DNA of 64,000 bases from CAWUEZ02 sp963921355 (GTDB taxonomy: Bacteria; Pseudomonadota; Alphaproteobacteria; Thalassobaculales; Thalassobaculaceae), in assembly GCA_963921355.3 (NCBI GenBank), contig OZ001190.1, positions 3,534,001 to 3,598,000 of the forward strand, given 5' to 3'. Below the pieces are notes generated by a model. That model was not told the origin of the DNA. It saw only the letters and a program-made list of their open reading frames with translations, and did not search any database. A program made the position numbers and the translations under genes. This document shows, piece by piece, positions 1-8,829 of this stretch. Within the stretch, counting starts at the first letter, position 1. The number at the start of each line of letters is the position of its first letter.

Positions 1-944
1 TCCAGCCGATCCCCAAAAGAACCAGGGCAGAAAAGAACTGCAGCATCTCGATGCCGCTCAGGTTGATGGCGACGGTCGCCAGATAAGCGAGCACACCGGC
101 GAGCATCACCTGAACGACACCGAATCGTTGAATCAGCGAGCCGGTGAAGAACGAGGGAGCGAACATGCCGACCGCGTGCCACTGCACCACGAATGCGGCG
201 TCCTGAAAGGCGAATCCGCAGTCCACCATCGCCAAAGGCGTCGCCGTCATGATGAAGGTCATGCTGCCGTAGCCGATCATGGCGCCGAACACCGCGACCA
301 GAAACACCGGTTGCCGTACGATCTCCGCCAGCGGGCGACCGCTGCTCTGACGTTCTTCGGCGCTCGGTTTCGGGATTTCGACAAAAGCCAGGAATAGCAG
401 GCTCAGGGCCTGGACGCAGGCAATGACGAGGAAGCTTCCGGCGAACAGCACCGGAGCGAACAGGTCGAATGACCATTTCGCGAGCTCCGGGCCGACCAGT
501 GCCGCCACCACCCCGCCTGCCAGCACCAGGGAGATCGCCCGTGGCCGGAACGAATCCGAGGCCGTGTCGGCTGCCGCATACCGGTACAGCAGCGCGAAGC
601 CCTGGAACACGCCGATCAGCATGGAGGCCAGGCAGAACAGCGGGAAATCCTGCTCAAAGATGGCGTACAGCCCGATCGTGGCGCCCGCCACGCCGATCAT
701 CACTCCGGTGACGAAGCCAAGCCGACGACCGACATACCGCATGTACAGGGACGCCGGCATGGTCGCGAGCATGGTCGCCGTAAACTGCAGCGCCAGCGGC
801 AGCGTTGCATAGGCCTGATCCGGCGTAAGCTCCTTACCGACCAGGGCTGTGACCGTCATGTTCATGGTCATCCCGGTCATCGCCAGGGCCTGGCAAATCG
901 CGAGCAGGATGACGTTTTTGACCGTGGGATCCCGCACGGGCATG
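1..944 (-). CDS. MFS transporter, N-terminal part (cut by window start)
   Basis: About 314 codons are visible, starting at ATG 944 after a GGAG ribosome binding site. The protein is very hydrophobic with repeated membrane helices. A basic cytoplasmic loop (YMRYVGRRLG) follows the second helix, as in the loop 2-3 region of major facilitator transporters. A polar central loop (EIPKPSAEERQSSGRP) separates the two helix bundles. It begins 27 bases after the fliL-like gene on the same strand, so co-transcription is likely. The substrate cannot be inferred. The missing C-terminus is due to the window edge, not a visible mutation. Confidence 0.8.
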
Positions 945-971
945 ACGGATCTCCGAAAGGATGCGAGGCGA

Positions 972-1487
972 TCAGCCGAGCGGGCGCTCGAACAGATTTT
1001 GGAACAGGATATCGACCACGTACCCGTTCCCTATCGTCTCGTCCAGTTTTGCAAGCAGCCGTTCCTTCAGGAACTGCCGGTCGGCGATGCCGGGTTCGAT
1101 GTCGAGTGACGCGAGCGCATGCACATGGGTCAGGATGGCGTCGATGATCCGGGGCATCTGCGCGGTCACGTAGGCCTGGCTGTCACCAACCTCGACTTCC
1201 AGCAGCATGTGGATGACCAGGAACCGGTCGATATCGCCATCCTCGAAGATCGGAATGGTCAGCGGCTCCATATCGATCAACGCCGTGTTCTCCGGCGGCG
1301 GGGGTTCCGTCGGTTCGGCCGGTTCCTCCACGGTCACGCCCAGCAGATTGCGGATTGGTGCCGGCACCAGGTCCGGCGCGAACGTGATGGCCCCGAAAAG
1401 GCCACCGCCCAGCAGGACGAGAACAACAACGATGATGATGACGAGCTTCACGGTTTCTGTTTTCCCGGACTGGGCGGCCCTCGGCAA
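972..1487 (-). CDS. FliL-like flagellar basal body-associated protein
   Basis: 171 residues. A basic N-terminus (ending KTETVK) leads into one membrane helix at about residues 15-37, then a proline/glutamate-rich linker, then a FliL-type periplasmic domain with the pattern PLTIPIF, RFLVIHMLLEV and a C-terminal DILFQNLFE. FliL binds the flagellar stator and MS-ring region in flagellated bacteria. No other flagellar gene lies in this window; it sits 57 bases after thiL. It may be the flagellar FliL displaced from its locus or a FliL-domain paralogue with another role. Family assignment is good, function less sure. Confidence 0.75.
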   Translation of the reverse strand: MPRAAQSGKTETVKLVIIIVVVLVLLGGGLFGAITFAPDLVPAPIRNLLGVTVEEPAEPTEPPPPENTALIDMEPLTIPIFEDGDIDRFLVIHMLLEVEVGDSQAYVTAQMPRIIDAILTHVHALASLDIEPGIADRQFLKERLLAKLDETIGNGYVVDILFQNLFERPLG

Positions 1488-1544
1488 GACCTTATCCGGG
1501 CGCCAGTGCCCCTGGAATGCCCGGCGCCCGAAGCTGCAAGACGG

Positions 1545-2534
1545 TCAGAAGTGCTGCCAACCTCCGCTCAACCCATCGAGCGGCAGTCCGTTGCGATCGA
1601 CGACAGCCACCCCGCTACCCGCCTCGACGCGGCCGATCCGATGGGCCGGCACGGCCGCCGCATCGCAGGCTTCGCCGATGCGCTCCGCGTCCTCGGGCGC
1701 CGCGGTGAACAGCAGTTCATAGTCATCTCCGCCTTCCAGAACCTGGAGAAACAGGTCGGGATCTGTGCCGACGGCGTCGCGAGCCGACGGCGAAAGGGGT
1801 ATCCGCGGAGCCTCGATGATCAGTCGGACTCCGGACGCGTGGGCGATATGGCCCGCGTCCTGGACAAGACCGTCGGAGACATCCAAGCCGGCCGACGCCA
1901 GCCCGATCAGTCTCTCGCCAAGACCGGTCCTCGGTCGGGGAACGCGGTAGCGGTCGATCAGATGGTCATCGGTATCGGTGATTCGACCGCTCAGGGCCTG
2001 CAGACCGAGGGCCGCGTCTCCGATCGTCCCGCTCACCCAGACGTCGTCGCCGGGTTGCGCCCCGGATCGACGGATCAGCCGATCGGCCGGCGCGCTGCCG
2101 AACGCGGTGACCGAGATCGTAATGGGCCCGGGGGTCGCCACGCTGTCGCCGCCGAACAGCACCACCCCGAATTCATGCTGATCGTCAGCCAGCCCCGACG
2201 CGAAACCATCGAGCCACAGCTCCGGATCTCTCAAGCCCTTCGGCAGCGCGAGCGCGAGGGTGTACCCGGTCGGCCGTGCGCCCATCGCCGCCAGGTCCGA
2301 CAGATTGACCCGAAGCGCCTTGCGCGCGACCAGCCCCGGGGGGTCATCCGGCAGGAAATGGACACCACCGACAAGCGCGTCCGTTGTCACGATCCATCGG
2401 GATCCGGCCGGAGGTTCGGGCAACATCGCCGCATCGTCGGTCAGTGCGAAACTTCCAGCATCTCCTTCACTCAACGGAGCGAAGAACCGTTCGATCCTGT
2501 CGAATTCGCCAAGCGGTCGGTCCGTTTCGGTCAT
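1545..2534 (-). CDS. thiL: Thiamine-monophosphate kinase
   Basis: 329 residues, the usual ThiL length. ThiL phosphorylates thiamine monophosphate to thiamine diphosphate with ATP. The N-terminus GEFDRIERFFAPL followed by LTDDAAML is the typical start of the family, whose Asp residues bind metal and nucleotide. GLDVSDGLVQDAGHIA and EGGDDYELLF in the middle are ThiL signatures. It lies 32 bases after nusB; nusB-thiL next to rib genes is a common alphaproteobacterial order. Confidence 0.95.
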   Translation of the reverse strand: MTETDRPLGEFDRIERFFAPLSEGDAGSFALTDDAAMLPEPPAGSRWIVTTDALVGGVHFLPDDPPGLVARKALRVNLSDLAAMGARPTGYTLALALPKGLRDPELWLDGFASGLADDQHEFGVVLFGGDSVATPGPITISVTAFGSAPADRLIRRSGAQPGDDVWVSGTIGDAALGLQALSGRITDTDDHLIDRYRVPRPRTGLGERLIGLASAGLDVSDGLVQDAGHIAHASGVRLIIEAPRIPLSPSARDAVGTDPDLFLQVLEGGDDYELLFTAAPEDAERIGEACDAAAVPAHRIGRVEAGSGVAVVDRNGLPLDGLSGGWQHF

Positions 2535-2566
2535 CTCGAACCCGTGCCCTGCGCCGCTCGCCGCGG

Positions 2567-3055
2567 CTATCCGCCGACCTCGTCTTCGCGCAGCAGATGC
2601 GCCAGGCGATCCAGCACCCCATTCACCAGCGCCGGCTCCCGACCCGAAAAGAAATCGTGCGCCAGTTCGACATACTCGGTGATCACCACCTTCGCCGGAA
2701 CATCGCCCAGAGCAACCAGCTCATAGGCGCCAAGACGCAGGATCGCCCGCAGCAGCACCTCGAGACGCGGAACCGTGAACTCGGGCTCGAGTGCCGTCGT
2801 CAACATGGGGTCGATCGTCGGCAACTCACCCGACGCGCCGAGCACCAGCTGCTCGAAGAACCGGGCATCGGCCGGCCCGGCCTCGCCGTCTTCAATCAGC
2901 CCCTTGAACCCACTCGAGACAAAGGCGGGCACCACTTCGTGCGGTGACGCACTGGCGATCTCGATCTCGTACAGCGCCTGAGCTGCTGCCAGACGGGCGA
3001 CCGTCCGGGTCGAGGATCCCGGCCGGGCTTTGGCCTTTCGGGCGTTGGCGGTCAT
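2567..3055 (-). CDS. nusB: Transcription antitermination factor NusB
   Basis: 162 residues. The N-terminal RTVARLAAAQALYEIEIA is the arginine-rich RNA-binding helix of NusB. The C-terminal VVITEYVELAHDFFSGREPALVNGVLDRLA is the most conserved part of the family. NusB with S10 binds boxA of rRNA leaders for antitermination. The start ATG at 3055 overlaps the ribH stop by four bases (ATGA), implying translational coupling with the riboflavin genes. Confidence 0.95.
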   Translation of the reverse strand: MTANARKAKARPGSSTRTVARLAAAQALYEIEIASASPHEVVPAFVSSGFKGLIEDGEAGPADARFFEQLVLGASGELPTIDPMLTTALEPEFTVPRLEVLLRAILRLGAYELVALGDVPAKVVITEYVELAHDFFSGREPALVNGVLDRLAHLLREDEVGG

Positions 3056-3498
3056 GCGACGCTGAACTTGTGCTTGAGAGCGATCATATCGAGACAGGCT
3101 TGTGCGGCATCACGGCCCTTGTTCTTGCCGTCCTCGACCGACGCTCTGGCCCAGGCCTGCTCCGCGGTCTCCACCGTAAGGATCCCGTACCCGATCGCCA
3201 GGCCGTCCCGTGTCGCCAGGTCCTGAAGCCCGCGGGCACTCTCGGAGCAGACGTAGTCGTAGTGTGTGGTCTCGCCGCGGATGACACATCCGAGGGCGAC
3301 AAATCCGTCGTAGCCGACTCCGCCGCTGGTCGCCCCGTGACGGGCAAACCCGATGGCCGCCGGAATCTCAAAGGCGCCCGGCACCGCGATCCGATCGTAG
3401 GCGACGTTCTCGTCGTCCAGCAGGCTTGTCGCGCCTCGGGCCAATTCGTCGGCAATGTCCTCGTAGAACCGTCCCTCGACGATCAGCACGCGGGTCAT
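3052..3498 (-). CDS. ribH: 6,7-dimethyl-8-ribityllumazine synthase
   Basis: 148 residues. It condenses 5-amino-6-ribitylaminouracil with 3,4-dihydroxy-2-butanone 4-phosphate. Visible family motifs are VPGAFEIPAAIGFA (substrate pocket), ALGCVIRGETTHYDYVC with the catalytic-region histidine, and GYGILTVETAEQAWAR. A short N-terminus, as here, is common for lumazine synthases. The start at 3498 overlaps the end of ribBX by four bases and the end overlaps nusB by four bases, so the three are one translationally coupled unit. Confidence 0.96.
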   Translation of the reverse strand: MTRVLIVEGRFYEDIADELARGATSLLDDENVAYDRIAVPGAFEIPAAIGFARHGATSGGVGYDGFVALGCVIRGETTHYDYVCSESARGLQDLATRDGLAIGYGILTVETAEQAWARASVEDGKNKGRDAAQACLDMIALKHKFSVA

Positions 3499-4667
3499 GA
3501 CCCTCCCTCGCTTTCACCGGAAACCGGTATCGGTCGCTGCCCCACAACGGTCAGACCATAACCTTCTAAGCCGATGATCGTCCTCCTGGTGTTGGACAAC
3601 AGCACCATGTCGCTCACCCCGAGATCGAGCAGGATCTGCGCACCAACCCCGTAATCCCTCAATTCGCCCTGGGCCGGTCGCCCATCCGCCGCGGCCCGCA
3701 GAACCTCCTTGATCCGATCGGACAGGGCGGTCGGACTGGGTTCCCGGATCAAGACGACAACGCCCCGACCGGCCTCACCGATCGCGGTCATCGCCGCGGC
3801 GAGTTCGCCGCCGGCCCTGACCGACTGATCACCGAGTACGTCCTCGAGGACATTGAGAGCATGCATCCGGACCAGCACGGGCTCGCGGCTGGTGATGTCG
3901 CCCTTCACCAGGACGACGTGTTCGGCATAGGTGATCTTGTTGGTATAGACCAACATCCGCCATTCACCGCCGAACCGGCTCTTCAGCGTCGTTTCCACGG
4001 CCCGATCGACCACGCTCTCGGTATGGCGGCGATGGCCGATCAGATCCGCGATGGTGGCGATCTTCAGATTGTGGAACTGGGCGAAGCGCACCAGATCGGG
4101 CAGGCGCGCCATGGTGCCGTCGTCGTTCATGATCTCGCAGATCACGCCGGACGGATTGAGACCTGCCATACGCGCGATATCCACCACCGCTTCGGTGTGC
4201 CCGGCCCTGACCAAGGTGCCGCCGTCCCGAGCGACCAACGGGAACACGTGCCCAGGCGTGACGATGTCCTCGCGCCCGCGCTGCGGATCGATCGCGACCT
4301 GAACCGTATGGGCGCGATCATGGGCCGAGATCCCTGTGGTGACCCCTTCCCGGGCTTCGATCGAAACCGTGAACGCGGTCTCGTGACGGGTCTCGTTGCG
4401 CGCCGACATCAGAGGCAGGCCGAGCTTCTCGATCCGGTCCCGTGTCATCGCCAGACAGATCAGGCCCCGCGCGTGCTTGGCCATGAAGTTGATGACCTCA
4501 GGTGTTGCCATCTGGCCGACGACGCAGAGATCGCCCTCGTTCTCCCGACCCTCGTCGTCGACCAGGATGAACATCCGGCCGGAGCGCGCCTCCTCCACGA
4601 CCTCTTCGATCGAGGACAGCGCGCCCTTGTAGACGTCGGAGAGACTGTCAGCCTGTTCGGTTGTCAT
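3495..4667 (-). CDS. ribBX: 3,4-dihydroxy-2-butanone 4-phosphate synthase with degenerate RibA-like domain (RibBX)
   Basis: 390 residues from ATG 4667, which forms an ATGA overlap with the ribE stop; the longer ORF to 4808 overlaps ribE and was rejected. The N-terminal half is RibB: DDEGRENEGDL at residues 37-47 is its acidic metal-binding loop, and HTEAVVDIARMAGL is also present. The C-terminal half is related to GTP cyclohydrolase II, but the segments that carry the zinc cysteines in RibA read ALNVLED and SVRAGGELAAA, with no cysteine. This fits the RibBX variant described in Proteobacteria, whose RibX part is not a cyclohydrolase. A separate RibA should exist elsewhere. Confidence 0.9.
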   Translation of the reverse strand: MTTEQADSLSDVYKGALSSIEEVVEEARSGRMFILVDDEGRENEGDLCVVGQMATPEVINFMAKHARGLICLAMTRDRIEKLGLPLMSARNETRHETAFTVSIEAREGVTTGISAHDRAHTVQVAIDPQRGREDIVTPGHVFPLVARDGGTLVRAGHTEAVVDIARMAGLNPSGVICEIMNDDGTMARLPDLVRFAQFHNLKIATIADLIGHRRHTESVVDRAVETTLKSRFGGEWRMLVYTNKITYAEHVVLVKGDITSREPVLVRMHALNVLEDVLGDQSVRAGGELAAAMTAIGEAGRGVVVLIREPSPTALSDRIKEVLRAAADGRPAQGELRDYGVGAQILLDLGVSDMVLLSNTRRTIIGLEGYGLTVVGQRPIPVSGESEGGS

Positions 4668-5293
4668 CGGGGGTGCGTATCCCTGGTCCACGCCGAAACC
4701 GGCACGGTTCCGGTCTGCGCGAACCGCGCAACGTACCGTGCCAACAGATCGACTTCCATATTCAATTCGTCGCCGGGCCGACGGTCTCGGAAGGTGGTCT
4801 GATCCCAAGTATGCGGGATCAGATTGAGGCCGAACTGTCTGTCATCGACCGAATTCACGGTCAGCGACACGCCGTCCAGGGCGACCGATCCCTTGGTCGC
4901 GACGAATCCTTCCAGACCGGTCGGCGCCTCGACCACCAAACGATGGCTGTCGCCTTCGCGCTCGACGGACACGATCCGCGCCAGCCCGTCGATATGGCCG
5001 GTCACCAGATGCCCGCCGAGTTCGGCGCCGAAGGTCAGGGACCGTTCCAGGTTAACGAGGGTGCCCTCCCGCCAGTCGCCGAGATTGGTCTTCGAAAGGG
5101 TCTCCGCCGAAACGTCGACGGTGAAGCTGTCAGCGGACTTCTCCACAACCGTCAAACAGGCTCCCGAACACGCGATCGAAGCGCCGATGGCGACATCCGC
5201 CATGTCGAATGCGGTTGCGATCACAAAGCGCGTGTCGCCGCGCCGTTCGACCGCACGAACCCGGCCGATATCGGTAATGATGCCTGTGAACAT
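4664..5293 (-). CDS. ribE: Riboflavin synthase alpha chain
   Basis: 209 residues from ATG 5293, giving the canonical N-terminus MFTGIITDIG; the in-frame extension to 5356 is not family-like. The enzyme dismutates two lumazines to riboflavin plus the pyrimidine. Both tandem lumazine-binding repeats are visible: the first with IACSGACLTV, the second with VALDGVSLTVN, each preceded by a GHLVTGHIDG-type or related segment. Its stop overlaps the ribBX start by four bases. Confidence 0.95.
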   Translation of the reverse strand: MFTGIITDIGRVRAVERRGDTRFVIATAFDMADVAIGASIACSGACLTVVEKSADSFTVDVSAETLSKTNLGDWREGTLVNLERSLTFGAELGGHLVTGHIDGLARIVSVEREGDSHRLVVEAPTGLEGFVATKGSVALDGVSLTVNSVDDRQFGLNLIPHTWDQTTFRDRRPGDELNMEVDLLARYVARFAQTGTVPVSAWTRDTHPR

Positions 5294-5382
5294 GCCGCGC
5301 AACCTAGTCCAACCGCGGCCAATGTCGAGACCCATTCGGGCACCCACCGGTGCCACCTCACGGCAGTCCCGGTCAGCGGTGA

Positions 5383-6525
5383 TCAGGCTGGAGCGGACAC
5401 CGTACCGCGGACCAGTGTCTCGACGATGTCGACACCGACACGCTCGAGCGAGCGGCGTTCGAACCGTGGTCCGTTGACCAGGTCGGCAAGTCCCAGCGGA
5501 TCAATGGCCGGCCGCCCATCCGCCCCGATGACCATCGCGGCGCGAAACCAGACCACCTCATCGACCAGGTCGGCGGCCAGCAGGCTTGCCGCGACCGCGG
5601 CGCCGCCCTCGACCAGCACCGAACCGATCCCACGTGCCGCCAGCGCCTCAAGTGCCGCCGCGGCGTTCGGCCTTCCCTCCGCATCCGCGGCGACGGTCAG
5701 GACCTCCGCACCAGCATCCTGCAGCGCCGCGGGCAGCGCTGTGCTGCCCTCGGCGACGACGATCCAGGTCGCGATCTCGCGTGCCGTGCGGACAAGCGCA
5801 CAGGACGGGTCGACCCCGCCGAGGCCACCAAGCACGACGCGGACCGGCGACTGCGCTTCAAGGCCGGCGAGCCGGCAGGTCAGGGAAGGATCGTCCTGGC
5901 GAACGGTCGCCGCGCCAACCAGGATGGCGTCGCTGCGGGCCCTCAGGAGATGTCCCCTGGCCCGCGCCTCCGGGCCTGTGACCCACCGGCTTGTGCCATC
6001 GGCGAGCGCGATCCGGCCGTCCAGACTGGTCGCCAGCTTCAGGGTGACTCGAGGACGGTCCCGGCGTTGGCGGCTCAGGTATCCGGCCAGCACCTCCGCC
6101 GCCCGGTCAGCGAGCACGCCGGTGGTGACGGTGACGCCGGCTTGGCGCAGTTTGGCGATGCCCGCCCCTCGGACCCTCGGGTCGGGGTCTTCCATGGCCA
6201 CCACCACTCGCGCCAGGCCGGCCTCAACCAGGGCCTCCGCGCAAGGCGGAGTGCGCCCCCAATGGGAACACGGCTCGAGCGAGACATAGGCAACGCCCCC
6301 CGTCGCCGCCTCCCCGGCAACGGCCAACGCCGCCGCTTCGGCATGGGGACGGCCGCCATCCGCCGTTCTCGCCCGCGCCACCGCCCGGCCATCACGCACG
6401 ATCACACACCCGACCGACGGATTGTCGCCCGTTCTGCCGACACCCCGGAGGGCAAGGCGGAGGGCGACGGCCATCCACGATCGGTCGTCGCTATCGCCGG
6501 CGGCGCCGGTGTCTACATCTGGCAT
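5383..6525 (-). CDS. ribD: Bifunctional diaminohydroxyphosphoribosylaminopyrimidine deaminase / reductase
   Basis: 380 residues. The N-terminal cytidine-deaminase-like domain has the zinc site HAE at 61-63 and PCSHWGRTPPC at 85-95 (Cys86 and Cys95). The C-terminal reductase domain begins near PRVTLKLATSLDGRIAL and has RSDAILVGAATVRQDDPSLTCR and VLVEGGAAVA. It performs the second and third steps of riboflavin synthesis. It lies 89 bases upstream of ribE and 15 bases downstream of nrdR on the same strand. Confidence 0.96.
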   Translation of the reverse strand: MPDVDTGAAGDSDDRSWMAVALRLALRGVGRTGDNPSVGCVIVRDGRAVARARTADGGRPHAEAAALAVAGEAATGGVAYVSLEPCSHWGRTPPCAEALVEAGLARVVVAMEDPDPRVRGAGIAKLRQAGVTVTTGVLADRAAEVLAGYLSRQRRDRPRVTLKLATSLDGRIALADGTSRWVTGPEARARGHLLRARSDAILVGAATVRQDDPSLTCRLAGLEAQSPVRVVLGGLGGVDPSCALVRTAREIATWIVVAEGSTALPAALQDAGAEVLTVAADAEGRPNAAAALEALAARGIGSVLVEGGAAVAASLLAADLVDEVVWFRAAMVIGADGRPAIDPLGLADLVNGPRFERRSLERVGVDIVETLVRGTVSAPA

Positions 6526-6540
6526 CCCCGTCCCGAACGG

Positions 6541-7011
6541 TCAGTCGTCAACGAACTCGCCGCCGGTCTGAATGTTCTCGACGAAGTTCTCGAAGTCCTT
6601 GGCTTCGCGGAAGTTCTTGTAGACCGAGGCAAACCGGACGTAGGCAACCTGGTCGACGTTCGCCAGCGCGTCCATGACCATTTCCCCAATCACATCCGAG
6701 GGGATCTCGCTTTCCCCCATGCTCTCAAGGCGGCGCACGATCCCGGTGACCAGCCGCTCGATCCGCTCGGGATCGATCGGCCGCTTGCGCAAGGCAATCT
6801 GGATCGACCGGGCAAGCTTGTCTCGATCGAACGGTACCCGCTTGCCGGTCTTCTTCACCACCGTCAGCTCGCGCAGCTGGACCCGCTCAAAGGTCGTGAA
6901 GCGGGCCCCGCAGGCTGGACAGAACCGTCGACGCCGGATGGCGGTGTTGTCCTCGGTCGGGCGCGAGTCCTTGACCTGAGTATCGTCGTTTCCGCAAAAC
7001 GGACAGCGCAT
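6541..7011 (-). CDS. nrdR: Transcriptional repressor NrdR
   Basis: 156 residues. The N-terminal zinc ribbon is MRCPFCG with a second knuckle CPACGARF (Cys3, Cys6, Cys31, Cys34). An ATP-cone domain follows (VVKKTGKRVPFDRDKLARSI). NrdR senses nucleotides and represses ribonucleotide reductase genes. The glyA-nrdR-ribD order is conserved in many alphaproteobacteria, and the gene sits 24 bases after glyA. Confidence 0.96.
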   Translation of the reverse strand: MRCPFCGNDDTQVKDSRPTEDNTAIRRRRFCPACGARFTTFERVQLRELTVVKKTGKRVPFDRDKLARSIQIALRKRPIDPERIERLVTGIVRRLESMGESEIPSDVIGEMVMDALANVDQVAYVRFASVYKNFREAKDFENFVENIQTGGEFVDD

Positions 7012-7035
7012 CGCTGTTCCCCCTCGAAGGCCTGA

Positions 7036-8343
7036 TCAGACCGCTGCCGAATAGACTGGAAAACGGGCGCACAGATCTTCGACCCGAGACCGCACGGCCT
7101 GTTCGATCTGTTCGTTCCCGCTCGGATTGGCAGCGAGGCCGTCGAGAACATCACCGATCAGAGTCCCGACCAGGCGGAACTCGCCAACGCCGAAGCCCCG
7201 CGTCGTGCCGGCCGGAGAGCCGAGCCGAACCCCCGACGTCACGGTCGGCTTTTCCGGATCGAACGGCACGCCGTTCTTGTTGCAGGTGATGCCTGCACGT
7301 TCCAGCGCCGCCTCGGCGTCTCGCCCGGTCAGGCCCTTCGGTCGAAGATCGACCAGGATCAGATGGCTGTCCGTGCCCCCGGAGACGATATCCAGCCCCC
7401 GCTCCTTCAGCACTTCGCCCATCGCCCGGGCGTTGTCCACGACGGCCTGGGCGTAGATCCGGAAGTCCGGGCGCAGGGCCTCTCCGAAAGCGACCGCCTT
7501 AGCGGCGATGACATGCATCAGCGGGCCGCCCTGCAGGCCAGGAAAGACCGCGGAATTGATCTTCTTTCCGAGATCGGCGTCGCGCGAGAGGATCATCCCG
7601 CCCCGCGGGCCCCGCAGCGTTTTGTGGGTCGTGGTCGTGACGACATCGGCATGGGGCAGCGGGCTCGGATACGAACCGCCCGCCACCAAGCCGGCAAAAT
7701 GGGCCATGTCGACCAGCAGCCGGGCCCCGACACTGTCCGCGATCTCCCTGAAACGGGGGAAGTCGATCTCCCGGGGATAGGCAGATCCGCCGGCAATGAT
7801 CAGCGCCGGTTTGTGGGTCTGCGCCAGCTCGGCGACTTCGTCGTAGTCGATCAGGCCGGTGTCCCGCCGTACGCCATAGGCGACTGCGTTGAACCATTTA
7901 CCTGACAGGTTGGGGGCCGCCCCGTGGGTCAGATGCCCGCCGGCATCCAGGGACATGCCGAGGACCGCGTCGCCGGGTTTCAGCAGCGCCAGGAACACCG
8001 CCTGGTTGGCCTGGGCGCCGGAATGCGGCTGAACATTGGCGAACGGGCAGTCGTACAGCCGTCGTGCCCGCTCGATGGCGAGCTGCTCGGCGACATCGAC
8101 GAACTCGCAACCGCCATAGTACCGCCGGCCTGGATATCCTTCCGCGTACTTGTTGGTCAGCACGGACCCCTGCGCTTCCAGAACCGCGCGCGAAACGATG
8201 TTCTCGGAGGCAATCAGCTCAATCTGGGTCTGCTGGCGGTCAAGTTCCTTTTCGACAGCCCCGAACAGCTCGGGATCGACATCGGCGAGGCGGTCGCCGA
8301 AGAACGCATCGGCGTCGGTGTGGGTGTCGTGAGCGAGGGCCAT
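7036..8343 (-). CDS. glyA: Serine hydroxymethyltransferase
   Basis: 435 residues when started at ATG 8343, preceded by AAGGAGA about 12 bases upstream. It interconverts serine and glycine with tetrahydrofolate. QIELIASENIVSRAVLEAQGS is at the N-terminus; the PLP lysine is Lys241 in TTTTHKTLRGPRGG. The usual size for the family is about 420-435 residues. As read, the ORF continues upstream in frame into rpiB to give a 597-codon fusion, but this depends on the C9 tract at 8388-8396; with one C fewer, rpiB stops at 8367-8369 and glyA is a separate gene. I favour separate genes. Confidence 0.9.
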   Translation of the reverse strand: MALAHDTHTDADAFFGDRLADVDPELFGAVEKELDRQQTQIELIASENIVSRAVLEAQGSVLTNKYAEGYPGRRYYGGCEFVDVAEQLAIERARRLYDCPFANVQPHSGAQANQAVFLALLKPGDAVLGMSLDAGGHLTHGAAPNLSGKWFNAVAYGVRRDTGLIDYDEVAELAQTHKPALIIAGGSAYPREIDFPRFREIADSVGARLLVDMAHFAGLVAGGSYPSPLPHADVVTTTTHKTLRGPRGGMILSRDADLGKKINSAVFPGLQGGPLMHVIAAKAVAFGEALRPDFRIYAQAVVDNARAMGEVLKERGLDIVSGGTDSHLILVDLRPKGLTGRDAEAALERAGITCNKNGVPFDPEKPTVTSGVRLGSPAGTTRGFGVGEFRLVGTLIGDVLDGLAANPSGNEQIEQAVRSRVEDLCARFPVYSAAV

Positions 8344-8366
8344 TTCAACCAGGGTCTCCTTGTGCC

Positions 8367-8829
8367 CTACTTGGACAGGGTCAGATCGGGGGGGGGCCGA
8401 CAGTTTGCCGACCCGTGGCGTGTGACGGTCACCGGCGAACTCGGTGCCGAGGAAAATGTCGACGGAGTCGCGCGCGACCACGTCGCCGACCAGGCGGCCA
8501 CCGAGAACCAGGACATTGGCGTCGTTGTGCTCGCGTGCCAGCCGCGCCGACGTCACATCGTGGCAAAGCGCAGCGCGGATCCAGGAATAGCGATTGGCTG
8601 CCATGCTGATGCCGATGCCTGTCCCGCACACCAGGACACCATAGTCCGACTCGCCGGATCCGATGACCCGGGCCAACGCATAGGCGAAGTCCGGATAATC
8701 CACCGAGGCCGATCCGTCGGTTCCAAGATCGGTAACCGAATATCCGCGCGCGCGCAAATGGTCGGCAAGCGCCGCGCGCATGGGAAATCCAGCATGATCC
8801 GATGCCATCGCGATCGCCTTGGCGGGCAT
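8367..8829 (-). CDS. rpiB: Ribose 5-phosphate isomerase B, reading frame broken at its 3' end as read
   Basis: Starts at ATG 8829 after AGGAG. RpiB interconverts ribose 5-phosphate and ribulose 5-phosphate. Visible motifs are ASDHAGF at 9-15, VCGTGIGISMAANR with catalytic Cys68, and AREHNDANVLVLGGR with His101. If the nine-C run at 8388-8396 had eight, the protein would be 153 residues ending in SAPPDLTLSK, a normal RpiB length. As read, the frame instead continues into glyA. A TATATA sequence lies about 35 bases upstream of the start and could be part of its promoter. Confidence 0.85.
8388..8396 (-). other. Nine-C homopolymer at the rpiB-glyA junction
   Basis: Nine consecutive G on the plus strand, that is nine C in the coding strand, lie at the end of rpiB. 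The tract decides whether rpiB and glyA are separate (eight C) or fused (nine C). Such runs are prone to sequencing error and also to polymerase slippage. Confidence 0.9.

Noticed and set aside
1..944. Truncated MFS pseudogene
   Set aside because: The frame is intact from a good start to the window edge; truncation is due only to the window.
1119..2726. Long plus-strand frame opposite fliL and thiL
   Set aside because: It is antisense to two clear genes, is rich in Arg, Gln and Asp, and has no family pattern; such frames are common in GC-rich DNA.
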